From an uncultured Lachnospiraceae bacterium (GTDB lineage Bacteria; Bacillota; Clostridia; Lachnospirales; Lachnospiraceae), in contig CADBFP010000005.1 in NCBI GenBank assembly GCA_902793995.1, forward strand, positions 16,437-80,436: a DNA stretch of 64,000 nt. The letters run 5' to 3'. Below the pieces are notes generated by a model, which searched no databases, was not told the DNA's origin, and was given only the letters and a program-made list of their open reading frames with translations. This document shows positions 9,031-17,117 of the stretch, piece after piece (position 1 is the stretch's first letter; each line of letters begins with the position of its first letter). Position numbers and translations under genes: made by a program.

Positions 9031-9645
9031 ATGGGCGACATTTTGATGATCGGGATTGCCGGGGGATCCGGCAGCGGAAAAACTACCCTGACCAAAAATC
9101 TGGTAAATCATTTCGGCGATCAGATTGCCGTGGTGCATCACGACAATTATTACTATTCCCACCATGATATGACTTATGAAGAGCGCTGCCTGCTGAATTA
9201 TGACTGTCCGGAGGCCTTTGAAAACCGGCTGATGATTGAGCAGCTGGGGCTCTTAAAGCAGGGGCGTAGCGTGGAATGCCCCGTGTATGATTATGCCATC
9301 CATGACCGGGTGGAGGAAACCAAAACGGTGCGGCCCAAGCCCATTATCATTGTGGAAGGTATCCTGATTTTTGCGGAGCAGGAGATTCTGGATCTGCTGG
9401 ATATCAAGATTTTCGTGGATACGGATGCGGACATCCGCCTGGCCAGACGGATCAGACGGGATATCCGGGACCGGGGCCGCACGGTGGAAAGCGTCATCGA
9501 CCAATGGCGGACCACGGTGAAACCCATGTACGAGACTTATGTGGAGCCTACCCGGAAGAAGGCGGATATCATTGTTCCCGAGGGGGGCAAAAATGCGGTG
9601 GCCCTGGAAATGATTCTGGGCCGGATTGAAAAACAGCTGAAATAA
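9031..9645 (+). CDS. udk: Uridine kinase (uridine/cytidine salvage)
   Basis: Phosphorylates uridine and cytidine to UMP and CMP. P-loop GGSGSGKTTLTK at residues 11-22, substrate region NYDCPEAFENRLM, VEGILIFAEQEILDLLDIKIFVD and RLARRIRRDIRDRGR, all typical of Udk. Length 204 aa is normal. A strong AAAAGGAGG ribosome binding site precedes the ATG. It is probably cotranscribed with the cyclophilin 13 bp downstream. The pairing with divergent tdk suggests a pyrimidine-salvage cluster. Confidence 0.93.
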   Translation: MGDILMIGIAGGSGSGKTTLTKNLVNHFGDQIAVVHHDNYYYSHHDMTYEERCLLNYDCPEAFENRLMIEQLGLLKQGRSVECPVYDYAIHDRVEETKTVRPKPIIIVEGILIFAEQEILDLLDIKIFVDTDADIRLARRIRRDIRDRGRTVESVIDQWRTTVKPMYETYVEPTRKKADIIVPEGGKNAVALEMILGRIEKQLK

Positions 9646-9657
9646 GAGGAGAAATAA

Positions 9658-10254
9658 ATGAAGAAAACAGTGCTTATGGTTCTTGCCCTTAGTCTGCTGC
9701 TGGCCCTTTGCGCCTGCGGCGCCAAGGAGGACGGCCCCACTGCCGCCGCCGGCACCTTCGAAAAGGTGCGGCATGCGGAAATCACCATTAAGAGATACGG
9801 CACCATTAAGCTGGAGCTGGATGAGGGCACGGCCCCCATTTCCGTGGCCAATTTCATTAAACTGGCCCAGGCGGGCTTTTACGACGGCCTTAGCTTTCAC
9901 CGGATTATGGACGGCTTTATGATCCAGGGCGGCGCTCCCAATGCCTCCAGCACCATCAAGCCGGAGACGATTAAAGGGGAATTTGAGGCCAACGGCGTGA
10001 AGAATCCCATAAAGCATGTGGCCGGCATTATCTCCATGGCCCGGGCTAACAATCCGGACTCCGGCAGCTCCCAGTTTTTCATTACGGTGGCGGACTCGCC
10101 CCATCTGAACGGCAATTATGCCGCCTTCGGCCGGGTCACTGAAGGGCTGGCCATTGCCCAGAAGATTGCCAAGGATGCTAAGCCCATCGATAATAACGGC
10201 ACCATCCTTCCGGAGCAGCAGCCGGTGATCGAAAAGATCGTCATTACGGATTAA
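9658..10254 (+). CDS. Cyclophilin-type peptidyl-prolyl cis-trans isomerase, lipoprotein
   Basis: Prolyl isomerase predicted to sit on the outer face of the membrane. A signal peptide ends in LALCAC, whose cysteine would be lipidated (about residue 20). The cyclophilin domain spans about 40-195, with FHRIMDGFMIQGG, SMARANNPDSGSSQFFIT and LNGNYAAFGRVTEG, which include the family's active-site Arg/Phe/Gln positions. It is short, as bacterial cyclophilins are. It lies between udk and an antiporter with tight spacing. Confidence 0.93.
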   Translation: MKKTVLMVLALSLLLALCACGAKEDGPTAAAGTFEKVRHAEITIKRYGTIKLELDEGTAPISVANFIKLAQAGFYDGLSFHRIMDGFMIQGGAPNASSTIKPETIKGEFEANGVKNPIKHVAGIISMARANNPDSGSSQFFITVADSPHLNGNYAAFGRVTEGLAIAQKIAKDAKPIDNNGTILPEQQPVIEKIVITD

Positions 10255-10273
10255 GAAGGGGCGGGAAGCGAAG

Positions 10274-11248
10274 ATGTTAGTGCCTATTTTACTTTTCTTG
10301 GCCGGTTTTGTGCTTTTGATCAAAGGCGGCGACTGGTTTGTGGACGGGGCGGTGGGCATTGCCCATCGCTTTAAATTGCCGGAGCTGTTGATCGGCGCCA
10401 CAGTGGTTTCCATTGGTACCACCCTGCCGGAGGTAATGGTGTCCGCCCAGGCGGCTTTTCAGGGCAATGCCGGCATATCCTACGGCAATGCCATCGGCTC
10501 CATTATCTGCAACACGGCCCTGATTGCGGCTTTGACCATAGCCATAAGGCCCGGCCCCGTGAATAAAAAATCTTTAAGGACCCCGGTCATCGCCTTCTTT
10601 TTGGCGGCGGCCATTTATGTGGGCATTGCTTATACCAGCGGCCGCTTTGCTCGCTGGCAGGGGCTCATGTTCCTGGGCATCTTTATCGCCTACATGCTGC
10701 TGACGGTGTGGCAGATGAAGAAAAATCCGGAGGCGGCGGACACGGAAGCGGAAGAGGAAGCGGCGGAAACGCCCCGGCCCCTGTGGCTGGAGCTGGGGAT
10801 GCTGGCGGTGGGGGCGGCAGCCATTGCCTTCGGCGCCAACTTGCTGGTAAATAACGGCACCAAAATTGCCCAGGCCCTGGGGGTGCCGGACAGTGTTATC
10901 GGCCTCACCATGGTGGCTCTGGGGACCAGCCTGCCGGAGCTGGTTACCGCCATTACCAGTCTGGCTAAGGGCCACGGCGCCCTGTCCCTGGGGAATGTAA
11001 TCGGCGCCAATTTGTTTAATATCGTCCTGGTTTCCGGGGCGGCCATCAGCATTTCTCCCTTTGCCATTCCAGCGGAAAAGACCATAGGAGGAGAGAATGC
11101 CTCTCTGCTGGTGGATATTCCGGTGATGCTGGGGGTAATGGCTGTTTTGTGTCTGCCCTCCCTAATCAAGGGGAAACTCTTCCGCTGGCAGGGCATCCTG
11201 CTGCTGGGGGTTTATCTGGGATTTATGATTTTCCAGTTTGTGTTGTAA
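10274..11248 (+). CDS. Calcium/sodium antiporter (CaxA/YrbG family)
   Basis: Integral membrane exchanger of about ten helices, built from two inverted repeats. Each repeat carries an alpha motif: GATVVSIGTTLPEVMVS near residue 40 and GLTMVALGTSLPELVTAI near 215, with the ion-binding acidic residues. An acidic cytoplasmic loop (about 153-170, EAADTEAEEEAAET) joins the halves. At 324 aa the size is standard for the K+-dependent type family. It exchanges Na+ for Ca2+ across the cytoplasmic membrane in characterised members. The following helicase gene starts 4 bp later. Confidence 0.9.
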   Translation: MLVPILLFLAGFVLLIKGGDWFVDGAVGIAHRFKLPELLIGATVVSIGTTLPEVMVSAQAAFQGNAGISYGNAIGSIICNTALIAALTIAIRPGPVNKKSLRTPVIAFFLAAAIYVGIAYTSGRFARWQGLMFLGIFIAYMLLTVWQMKKNPEAADTEAEEEAAETPRPLWLELGMLAVGAAAIAFGANLLVNNGTKIAQALGVPDSVIGLTMVALGTSLPELVTAITSLAKGHGALSLGNVIGANLFNIVLVSGAAISISPFAIPAEKTIGGENASLLVDIPVMLGVMAVLCLPSLIKGKLFRWQGILLLGVYLGFMIFQFVL

Positions 11249-11251
11249 ACC

Positions 11252-13738
11252 ATGAGAGACTATAAAAGCATACGGGGGCTGAACCCCAAAAAGAGCGTGC
11301 CCAGACATATCGGCCAGTACTGTGCGGCTCTGGACACGGCGGAAACGGAACTGAAACGGCAAAAGGAGGCGGTAAGGGACGGTCTGGGGGCCTTCCTTGC
11401 CTCTTTGTTATGGGAAGACAGAATCCCCTTTGAGGCCCGGAATCTGACAGTTTCGGATATGATTTACGGGGGGCTGCCGGCGGGCGGCGGACGGCCGGCC
11501 CGGGAGCCGGTTTTTGAAGAGGCGGAAAAGGTGCTGCGGGACTGCTGGAATGCGGTGCTGGGAGAGATTTGCGGCAAGGCCTTTGCTTACGGATACCGGG
11601 CGGGATTTAACCGGCCGGGAGAGCTGGAGGCCCGGCTGCTGCAGGATATCAAAATGCCCCTGACGGCGCCCCTGGAGGTAATCTTTCCGGCGGATCTGTG
11701 GGAGCTTTCCCTAAAGGATCTGAAGGATCGGTACCAGGAAACGGCGGCTCTGGTGAGGGCGGAGCAGGCACGCTACCGAAAGGATTATGAAGCCGCCCGG
11801 CAGCGGATGGAAGAGGAACTCCGGGAGCGGGCCGCTGCCATCCCCTATGAAGGAGAGCCGGGGCATTACTATACCTCGGATAAAACGGAGGAATTGGCGG
11901 AGCTGAAAAGCCGCTATACCACGGAAGAAATCAAGCTGCTGCGCCATGCGGGTCTCATCCGGTTTTCCGGAGGCTTAAAGAAAAAATACTGGCTGGATAC
12001 CCGGCCGAAGCTGGATAAAAAGGCGTACCGCACCGGCTATATGGCGCCCTACCGCTGCGGGGTAAGCCGGGAGGCGTGGAAGGCTTTGGCGGAATCTTAC
12101 GAGGAGCTGGCCCGGCAGGACAGGGAAGCGGCCCTGCAGGAAGCCCGGGAGCGGAACAAGGAAAAGAATCAGCGGCGCAAGCGCAATGCCGCCATTCGGA
12201 CCGCCATCGTTAACTCCATTCCGGAGAATTATATCGATTTCTTCCCTCTGGCCCGGGCCATGGAGCGGCATTTCGTGCTGCATATCGGGCCCACCAATTC
12301 CGGGAAGACTCATGACGCCATGGAGGCATTAAAGGAGGCGGAAAACGGCATTTATCTGGGGCCTTTGCGGCTTCTGGCATTCGAGCAATACGAGGCCTTA
12401 AACGGGGCCGGCTATCCCTGCTCCCTGGTGACGGGGGAAGAGCGGCTGGAGGAGGAAGGGGCCATGTTCCAGGCCTCCACTATCGAAATGCTGAACACCC
12501 AGCGGGAGTATGAGGTGGCGGTGATTGACGAGGCCCAGATGATTGGTGATCCGGACCGGGGAGGCGCCTGGACCCGGGCGGTTTTGGGGATCTGCGCCAG
12601 GGAAATCCATGTCTGCGCCGCCCCTATCGCCAAAAATCTGCTGATCCGCCTGATCAAGGACTGCGGGGATTCTTATACGGTGGTGCCTCATCACCGGATG
12701 ACTCCCCTGAAGGTAGAACGGGAGGAGTTTTCCCTGGACGAGGATGTGAGCCGGGGGGATGCTCTGATTGTGTTTTCCCGGAAAAGCGTTCACGGGGTGG
12801 CGTCTTATTTGCAGCAAAAGGGCTTGCGCTGCAGTGTGGTTTACGGGGCCCTGCCCTATGATGTGCGGCGGGAGCAGGCCCGGCTCTTTGCGGAGGGAGA
12901 TACGGACACGGTGGTGGCCACGGATGCCATCGGCATGGGGATGAATCTGCCCATCCGCCGGGTGATTTTCCTGGAGCAGGACAAATTTGACGGATACGAG
13001 CGGCGGCCTTTGAAAACCGAGGAAATCAAGCAAATTGCCGGCCGGGCGGGGCGCTACGGCATATACCCCATGGGCCTGGTGAATACGCCGGAGGAAAAGT
13101 ACCGGATCCGAGAGGCCTTGGAAGGCCGCAGCGAAGCGGTGAAAACGGCGGTGATTGCTTTTCCGGAGTCCCTGCTGGGGGTGGATGCCAGCCTGACGGA
13201 GATCATAGAGCGCTGGATTCAGATAGAAATCAAGCCCGGCTACACCCGGGCGGACCCCTACCGGATGCTGAGGCTTTGCCGCATGATCCAGGATCTTTCG
13301 GAGGATAAGCGCTTCCTGTATGATTGTATCAGCATGACCTTTGATGAAGAGGATGAGGAGCTGCTTTCCATTTGGCGGCAGATGTGCGCCCGGGAGGCGG
13401 CCGGCCATAGCTTCCCAGTGGAGGGGGCCCTGCCGGAGGAGCGGATCATCCGCCTTTCCGACAATATGAACGAGCTGGAGGAGAGCTTCAGGCTCTGCGA
13501 TCTTTTGTACGGCTATTGCGAAAAGTTCGGGCACACGGAGTTTCGGGAGGAGATTATGGACCGGAAGAATCTGATTTCCGAACAAATGAGTTCCATTCTG
13601 GCCCGACAGTCTTTAAGCGGGAAGAAGTGCCCGGGCTGCGGCCGGGGCATGCCCTGGAATTATCCTTACCGTTTGTGCGAAAATTGCTTCCGCCGGCAAA
13701 GACAAGGCCGGTGGAGAGGAAAAGGAGGCATCTTATGA
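11252..13738 (+). CDS. Suv3-like DExH/D RNA helicase with C-terminal zinc ribbon
   Basis: An 828-aa superfamily 2 helicase. The core begins near residue 345 with HIGPTNSGKTHDAMEAL (motif I), then VIDEAQMIGDPDRGGAW (motif II, DEAQ) and QIAGRAGRYG (motif VI). These are the signature sequences of mitochondrial SUV3, an RNA-degradation helicase. The SUV3-type C-terminal region (SLLGVDASLTEIIERW) is also present. A long N-terminal region (1-340) rich in charged coiled-coil stretches is unassigned. The last 40 residues contain CPGCG and CENC, a likely zinc ribbon. No clear Shine-Dalgarno precedes the ATG, which suggests coupling to the antiporter gene. The substrate is unknown. Confidence 0.8.
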   Translation: MRDYKSIRGLNPKKSVPRHIGQYCAALDTAETELKRQKEAVRDGLGAFLASLLWEDRIPFEARNLTVSDMIYGGLPAGGGRPAREPVFEEAEKVLRDCWNAVLGEICGKAFAYGYRAGFNRPGELEARLLQDIKMPLTAPLEVIFPADLWELSLKDLKDRYQETAALVRAEQARYRKDYEAARQRMEEELRERAAAIPYEGEPGHYYTSDKTEELAELKSRYTTEEIKLLRHAGLIRFSGGLKKKYWLDTRPKLDKKAYRTGYMAPYRCGVSREAWKALAESYEELARQDREAALQEARERNKEKNQRRKRNAAIRTAIVNSIPENYIDFFPLARAMERHFVLHIGPTNSGKTHDAMEALKEAENGIYLGPLRLLAFEQYEALNGAGYPCSLVTGEERLEEEGAMFQASTIEMLNTQREYEVAVIDEAQMIGDPDRGGAWTRAVLGICAREIHVCAAPIAKNLLIRLIKDCGDSYTVVPHHRMTPLKVEREEFSLDEDVSRGDALIVFSRKSVHGVASYLQQKGLRCSVVYGALPYDVRREQARLFAEGDTDTVVATDAIGMGMNLPIRRVIFLEQDKFDGYERRPLKTEEIKQIAGRAGRYGIYPMGLVNTPEEKYRIREALEGRSEAVKTAVIAFPESLLGVDASLTEIIERWIQIEIKPGYTRADPYRMLRLCRMIQDLSEDKRFLYDCISMTFDEEDEELLSIWRQMCAREAAGHSFPVEGALPEERIIRLSDNMNELEESFRLCDLLYGYCEKFGHTEFREEIMDRKNLISEQMSSILARQSLSGKKCPGCGRGMPWNYPYRLCENCFRRQRQGRWRGKGGIL

Positions 13739-14214
13739 ACAAACTTGCCGCATTTTTGCGGGATTACAGCTTTGCCAGCTTTTTTATTCCTTTTGGCATC
13801 ATTATGGCGGTGTTTGGCATCCTCTCTTTCGGATCCGTCCAGAGAACCAAAAATTTCCCTCAAACGGAGGGCACGGTCTCCCGCATGGAACTGTTTGAGG
13901 AGGGCTACAGCGACCGGAACGGATACCACGAGGCCACCTATATCATTTATGTGAAATATATTTTGGACGGCAAGGAGTATGAAGGAGATTACGGGATTTT
14001 CCCGGAAATGAAAATCGGGGAGACGGTAAAGCTGGCCTATAATCCCGCGGATCCCACGGATATCACCCAACCCCACGGCATCCTGCTGCCTATTGCCTTG
14101 ACGGCCGGCGGCGCGGCAGTTCTGGCAGGGGGCATTGTCAGTATCATCAGGACCAGAAACAAACGGAGGGCTCTGAAAGCTCAGGAGGAGGATTGGATTT
14201 ATGGAGAACAGTAG
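13735..14214 (+). CDS. DUF3592 domain membrane protein
   Basis: The ATG at 13735 overlaps the helicase stop by 4 bp and follows AAAGGAGG. The protein has 159 aa: a membrane helix near 17-38, an extracytoplasmic beta-rich domain with TEGTVSRMELFEEG and YILDGKEYEGDYG, then a second helix near 118-140. The layout and the IGETVKLAYNPADPTD motif fit DUF3592. The function is unknown. It overlaps the next gene by 14 bp, which indicates an operon with it and the helicase. Confidence 0.75.
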   Translation: MNKLAAFLRDYSFASFFIPFGIIMAVFGILSFGSVQRTKNFPQTEGTVSRMELFEEGYSDRNGYHEATYIIYVKYILDGKEYEGDYGIFPEMKIGETVKLAYNPADPTDITQPHGILLPIALTAGGAAVLAGGIVSIIRTRNKRRALKAQEEDWIYGEQ

Positions 14215-14731
14215 CACTTATTTTCTGCATCCCAGCGGAAGCTTTACCAAACCCAGCTTTATGATGGAAGATGAGATGGGGAACCCTGTTTATGAAGGCA
14301 ATATGACCAAGCAGAGTCTGCTGGGGGCCACCACCTTCGAATTCATTAACCACAAGACGGGCCGCAGCCAGGAACATAAGGTAGGGCACACCATCACCCA
14401 GGAAACCCATGGCGGCTTCAGACCCAGCATTTTGGACGTGCTGTCTGTCAAGTCCCATTTTAAGTTTGACGGCGTGAAGATCTGGGATTATCTGCATGAG
14501 CAGGGCATCCGCATTGATTCCCACATCGCCACGGACAAGCTGGGCATGAAGTATGAGGTGAGTCTGAAGGGGCAGCCTATGGCGCTGATTGCCACCGCCC
14601 CGGCCAAGGGGGGCAAGGGGATTTTCACCACCGGCGTCACCTATCATGTGACCACGGAGGACGAAAACCTGGATCTGGCCTTTCTCACCGCCTTCGCCAT
14701 AGCCCGGACGGAGCAGGCGTTTTACAATTAA
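14201..14731 (+). CDS. Tubby/LURP-one-related (LOR)-like beta-barrel protein
   Basis: A 176-aa soluble protein without signal peptide. The pattern of MMEDEMGNPVYEGNM near the N-terminus, a FEFINHKTG turn and a central helix-like DYLHEQGIRI resembles the bacterial members of the Tubby C-terminal/LOR fold. The assignment rests on sequence pattern only. Its start overlaps the DUF3592 gene by 14 bp. Function unknown; some relatives are membrane-associated scramblase-like proteins. Confidence 0.5.
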   Translation: MENSSTYFLHPSGSFTKPSFMMEDEMGNPVYEGNMTKQSLLGATTFEFINHKTGRSQEHKVGHTITQETHGGFRPSILDVLSVKSHFKFDGVKIWDYLHEQGIRIDSHIATDKLGMKYEVSLKGQPMALIATAPAKGGKGIFTTGVTYHVTTEDENLDLAFLTAFAIARTEQAFYN

Positions 14732-14740
14732 TCTGGGCCG

Positions 14741-14798
14741 GGGACGGCTTTGGGACAGGGGGACGGTTCTTTCCGTCCCCCTGTCCCAAAGCCGTCCC
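14741..14798. terminator. Long perfect inverted repeat (26-bp arms), bidirectional terminator-like; GGGACAGGGGGACGG repeat family
   Basis: Left arm 14741-14766, loop TTCTTT (14767-14772), right arm 14773-14798; every base of the 26-bp arms pairs. It lies between two convergent genes (ends at 14731 and 14806). A 30-bp stretch of it recurs exactly at 21172-21201. Confidence 0.85.
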
Positions 14799-14805
14799 CC
14801 TGTCC

Positions 14806-16230
14806 CTATTCCTGTATCAGGCACTCTTCCAGGGCTGCCCAATCCAGGGGGCTTTTCAGCAGGTAGCAATCCACAAAGTATGAGGGCACGGAATAATGGC
14901 TAATCACCAGGGCCTCCTCTGTCAAATCGGCACGGCAGTCGGGGAGAAGAAAAGCAATGGATCTGCCATTTGTCCACGTATCCCGCCTTGCCGATGCCAC
15001 ATGCTCCAATTCCAGATTATTGATAATGGCCTGAAGCGCCGGGATATCCCATTTCTGCCCCAGGCTGTATTTTGAATCGGAAACAAACTGGATATTTCCT
15101 CTCTCTTTCAGCAAAGAGGCGTAGTTTCCCCGGGCATCGTTGATGGAAACAAGGCCTACGCAAAGGGTGCAGCCAAAGACGCAGGCCATTAGAAGCCAGG
15201 TGCCCTTGGCCCGGCGCCGCCGCTCCACCACCCCTTTCAGGCGGTAGCGCAGGGTGCTGGCAGCGGCGGAAAGGCAGGTGGTGCAGCCCTGAGAAGGGGC
15301 GGCATTGTCCAGCAGGAGCGCCGCATAGGCCCGGCAGCTGGGGGCATCCATGTTTTCCGTAACGATTTCGTCGCAGCTAAGCTCCAGATCCTCCGCCGCT
15401 TTTTTCGTGGCAATCCATACCAGAGGATTAAACCAGCCAAAGGCTCTGCATAGGCAAAGGAAGACTTTGGTATCCAGATCACTGCGCTGCAGATGATGCA
15501 GCTCGTGCCGGAAAATCATAGACAGTTCCTCCGGCGTATAGGCGCGGTCCGGCAGCACCAGGCAGCGCCTTTGGGGAATCCATCCCATGGAAAAAGGGGC
15601 CGGCACATCCGCTCGGAGAAGCGGCACCGCATCCTGATATTCCAACTCTGTCCGTTCCTTTTCATAAAGAGCCAAAACATCCTCGTCCGATTCCGGACGA
15701 GCCTTGCGCCGCACCCTTTTGGAAAAAAGAAGGTTGCTCAGCAGGTAGTAGCCGCCCACCAAAACAAAGCCTATGCCCCAAATCATAAAAATGACGGACA
15801 GGGTGCTGCGGGGCACCAAAATGCTCAGGCGGGGGAAAGGAATAGCAGGCAGAAACAGATGCAGCGAAGGCATCAGAAAAGCCGGGACAAGCCACAGCGT
15901 GGCGCAGACTCTGGCGCTGAAGTGCTTTCTGAAAAAGGGCATAGATACCAAAAGGAAGAGGTAGTAAACACTCAAAACCAGCAGGCCCTGGCCCAGCAAG
16001 GAGGCAAAACGAATCAGCCCCTCCGGCAGCCCGAACTGCAGAGCGAAAATGATGAGCCATATCAGCAGAATCCAAATAATGCTGCTGGGAGGCACATAAA
16101 CATGGGTTTCTTTTCCCCCTTCTTCTTCGCCCGGGGGGGTCTTCCTGTGTTCCAAACGCCAGCTGCGGTGAAAACGATAGCCTATGCCGCCGGATAAAAT
16201 AAGCGCTACCAGCGCGATTGGCCAAATCAT
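14806..16230 (-). CDS. BlaR1/MecR1-like M56 sensor metalloprotease
   Basis: Membrane protein of 474 aa. Helices lie at about 1-20, 50-70, 80-105, 118-140 and 165-190, with a further one near 340-358. A cytoplasmic peptidase-M56 domain contains the zinc site HELHH near residue 240, within SMIFRHELHHLQRSDLD, and the ELSCDE metal-ligand block. The C-terminal 120 residues are extracellular but do not resemble a penicillin-binding sensor, so the inducer may not be a beta-lactam. It overlaps the BlaI-like repressor gene by 4 bp. By analogy it would cleave or inactivate that repressor upon sensing a signal. Confidence 0.88.
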   Translation of the reverse strand: MIWPIALVALILSGGIGYRFHRSWRLEHRKTPPGEEEGGKETHVYVPPSSIIWILLIWLIIFALQFGLPEGLIRFASLLGQGLLVLSVYYLFLLVSMPFFRKHFSARVCATLWLVPAFLMPSLHLFLPAIPFPRLSILVPRSTLSVIFMIWGIGFVLVGGYYLLSNLLFSKRVRRKARPESDEDVLALYEKERTELEYQDAVPLLRADVPAPFSMGWIPQRRCLVLPDRAYTPEELSMIFRHELHHLQRSDLDTKVFLCLCRAFGWFNPLVWIATKKAAEDLELSCDEIVTENMDAPSCRAYAALLLDNAAPSQGCTTCLSAAASTLRYRLKGVVERRRRAKGTWLLMACVFGCTLCVGLVSINDARGNYASLLKERGNIQFVSDSKYSLGQKWDIPALQAIINNLELEHVASARRDTWTNGRSIAFLLPDCRADLTEEALVISHYSVPSYFVDCYLLKSPLDWAALEECLIQE

Positions 16231-16601
16231 AATCGTCCCTCCTCCAGCATTTTCCGCAGAATCTCGATCTCCTCCCGGCTGATGCCGCTATCACAGAGAG
16301 AAACGGCCATGGCAGAGAGGGAGCCTCCGTAAAGCCTGTCCAAAAAGCGGCGGCTTTCCGTGGCCAGATAGTCCTTTTGGGAAATCAGCGGGGTATAAAG
16401 GTTCGTGCGGCCCCGGCGCTGAACCTGCAGGAAGCCCCGCTCGCAGAGCCGGGTCAGGAAGGTGAGAATGGTGCTGGGGGCCAGATGCTTCCGCCCCGCC
16501 AGCATTTCTTCTATTTGGCTGCGGGAAACCGGCGGCCGGCACTGCCAGATCTTCTGCATGATTTCCAATTCTCCGTCCGGGAGGGGGGAAGGCTGTTTCA
16601 T
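16227..16601 (-). CDS. BlaI/MecI/CopY family transcriptional repressor
   Basis: A 124-aa winged-helix repressor: LPDGELEIMQKIWQ at the N-terminus and a recognition helix around APSTILTFLTRLCERGFL, followed by GRTNLYTPLIS, as in BlaI. The C-terminal helix for dimerisation ends in LRKMLEEGRL. The stop overlaps the start of the M56 sensor gene. Two operators of the TACAnnTGTA class overlap its promoter, so it very probably represses its own operon. No beta-lactamase gene is in the window. Confidence 0.93.
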   Translation of the reverse strand: MKQPSPLPDGELEIMQKIWQCRPPVSRSQIEEMLAGRKHLAPSTILTFLTRLCERGFLQVQRRGRTNLYTPLISQKDYLATESRRFLDRLYGGSLSAMAVSLCDSGISREEIEILRKMLEEGRL

Positions 16602-16616
16602 AGGAGTTCTCGCTTT

Positions 16617-16628
16617 CTACAATTGTAG
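16617..16628. promoter_or_regulatory. BlaI/CopY-type operator 1
   Basis: Perfect 12-bp palindrome CTACAATTGTAG containing TACAATTGTA, the TACAnnTGTA core recognised by BlaI/MecI/CopY repressors. It lies at about +1 to +13 of the predicted transcript. Confidence 0.85.
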
Positions 16629-16636
16629 TGATTTAT

Positions 16637-16665
16637 ATTCTACAAGCGTAGAAGGATTTTGTCAA
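16637..16665 (-). promoter_or_regulatory. Promoter of the blaI-blaR1-like operon
   Basis: On the minus strand: consensus TTGACA (16665-16660), a 17-bp spacer, TAGAAT (16642-16637). It is overlapped by operator 2 and followed by operator 1, a geometry suited to tight repression. Confidence 0.85.
16638..16653. promoter_or_regulatory. BlaI/CopY-type operator 2 over the -10 box
   Basis: TTCTACAAGCGTAGAA: perfect 6-bp arms with a core one mismatch from TACAnnTGTA. It covers most of the -10 box and part of the spacer, 21 bp (two helical turns) from operator 1. Confidence 0.8.
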
Positions 16666-16679
16666 GGGGTTAAAAGTCA

Positions 16680-16716
16680 ATTATGCACCAAGGGACCTGT
16701 CCCCCTGGTGCATAAT
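16680..16716. terminator. Inverted repeat with ATTATGCACCA arms, GGGGGACAGG repeat family
   Basis: Perfect 11-bp outer arms ATTATGCACCA and TGGTGCATAAT enclose AGGGAC/GTCCC inner pairing. It lies between the BlaI promoter and the small membrane-protein gene on the same strand, and it could end transcription of the latter. Confidence 0.6.
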
Positions 16717-16752
16717 CGGCGGTACTCCTTTGTGGTGGAAATACAGTTCTTT

Positions 16753-16965
16753 TTAGTTTTTGTTTTTCGCTTTGAAGTAGGCCTGCACTCCGGCAAAGAC
16801 GGTAGCAGCCGCATAAATAATCAGTGTAGGCAGTTTAAGCAAGGAGTCCGGGAAAGGTTCTTTGCTAATCAGGCAGTAAATCCACCAGATCAGCACGGCG
16901 GCGATCAGGGTGCCCAGGGCATTGACAATGCCATAGAGAACAGGTTTTTGTTTCAGATTTTTCAT
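16753..16965 (-). CDS. Small two-helix membrane protein
   Basis: 70 aa starting MKNLKQKPVLYG, chosen because GGGAGG stands 9 bp upstream and a longer upstream reading lacks one. Two hydrophobic segments (about 10-31 and 42-60) and a basic tail AYFKAKNKN suggest a small inner-membrane protein. I do not recognise the family. It stands alone between hairpin-flanked units. Confidence 0.65.
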   Translation of the reverse strand: MKNLKQKPVLYGIVNALGTLIAAVLIWWIYCLISKEPFPDSLLKLPTLIIYAAATVFAGVQAYFKAKNKN

Positions 16966-17117
16966 AACATGATACCTCCCAAAAACACATGACAGAGGAC
17001 GGGGTTCTGGCCCCGTCCGTCTGAAAACTTGTGATTTGATTATACTGCTGCCGGGCTTTATTCGCAATAGTTTGTTTGTGAACTATGGATGAAAGAGCGC
17101 CGGCTGGCCGGGAGGCT

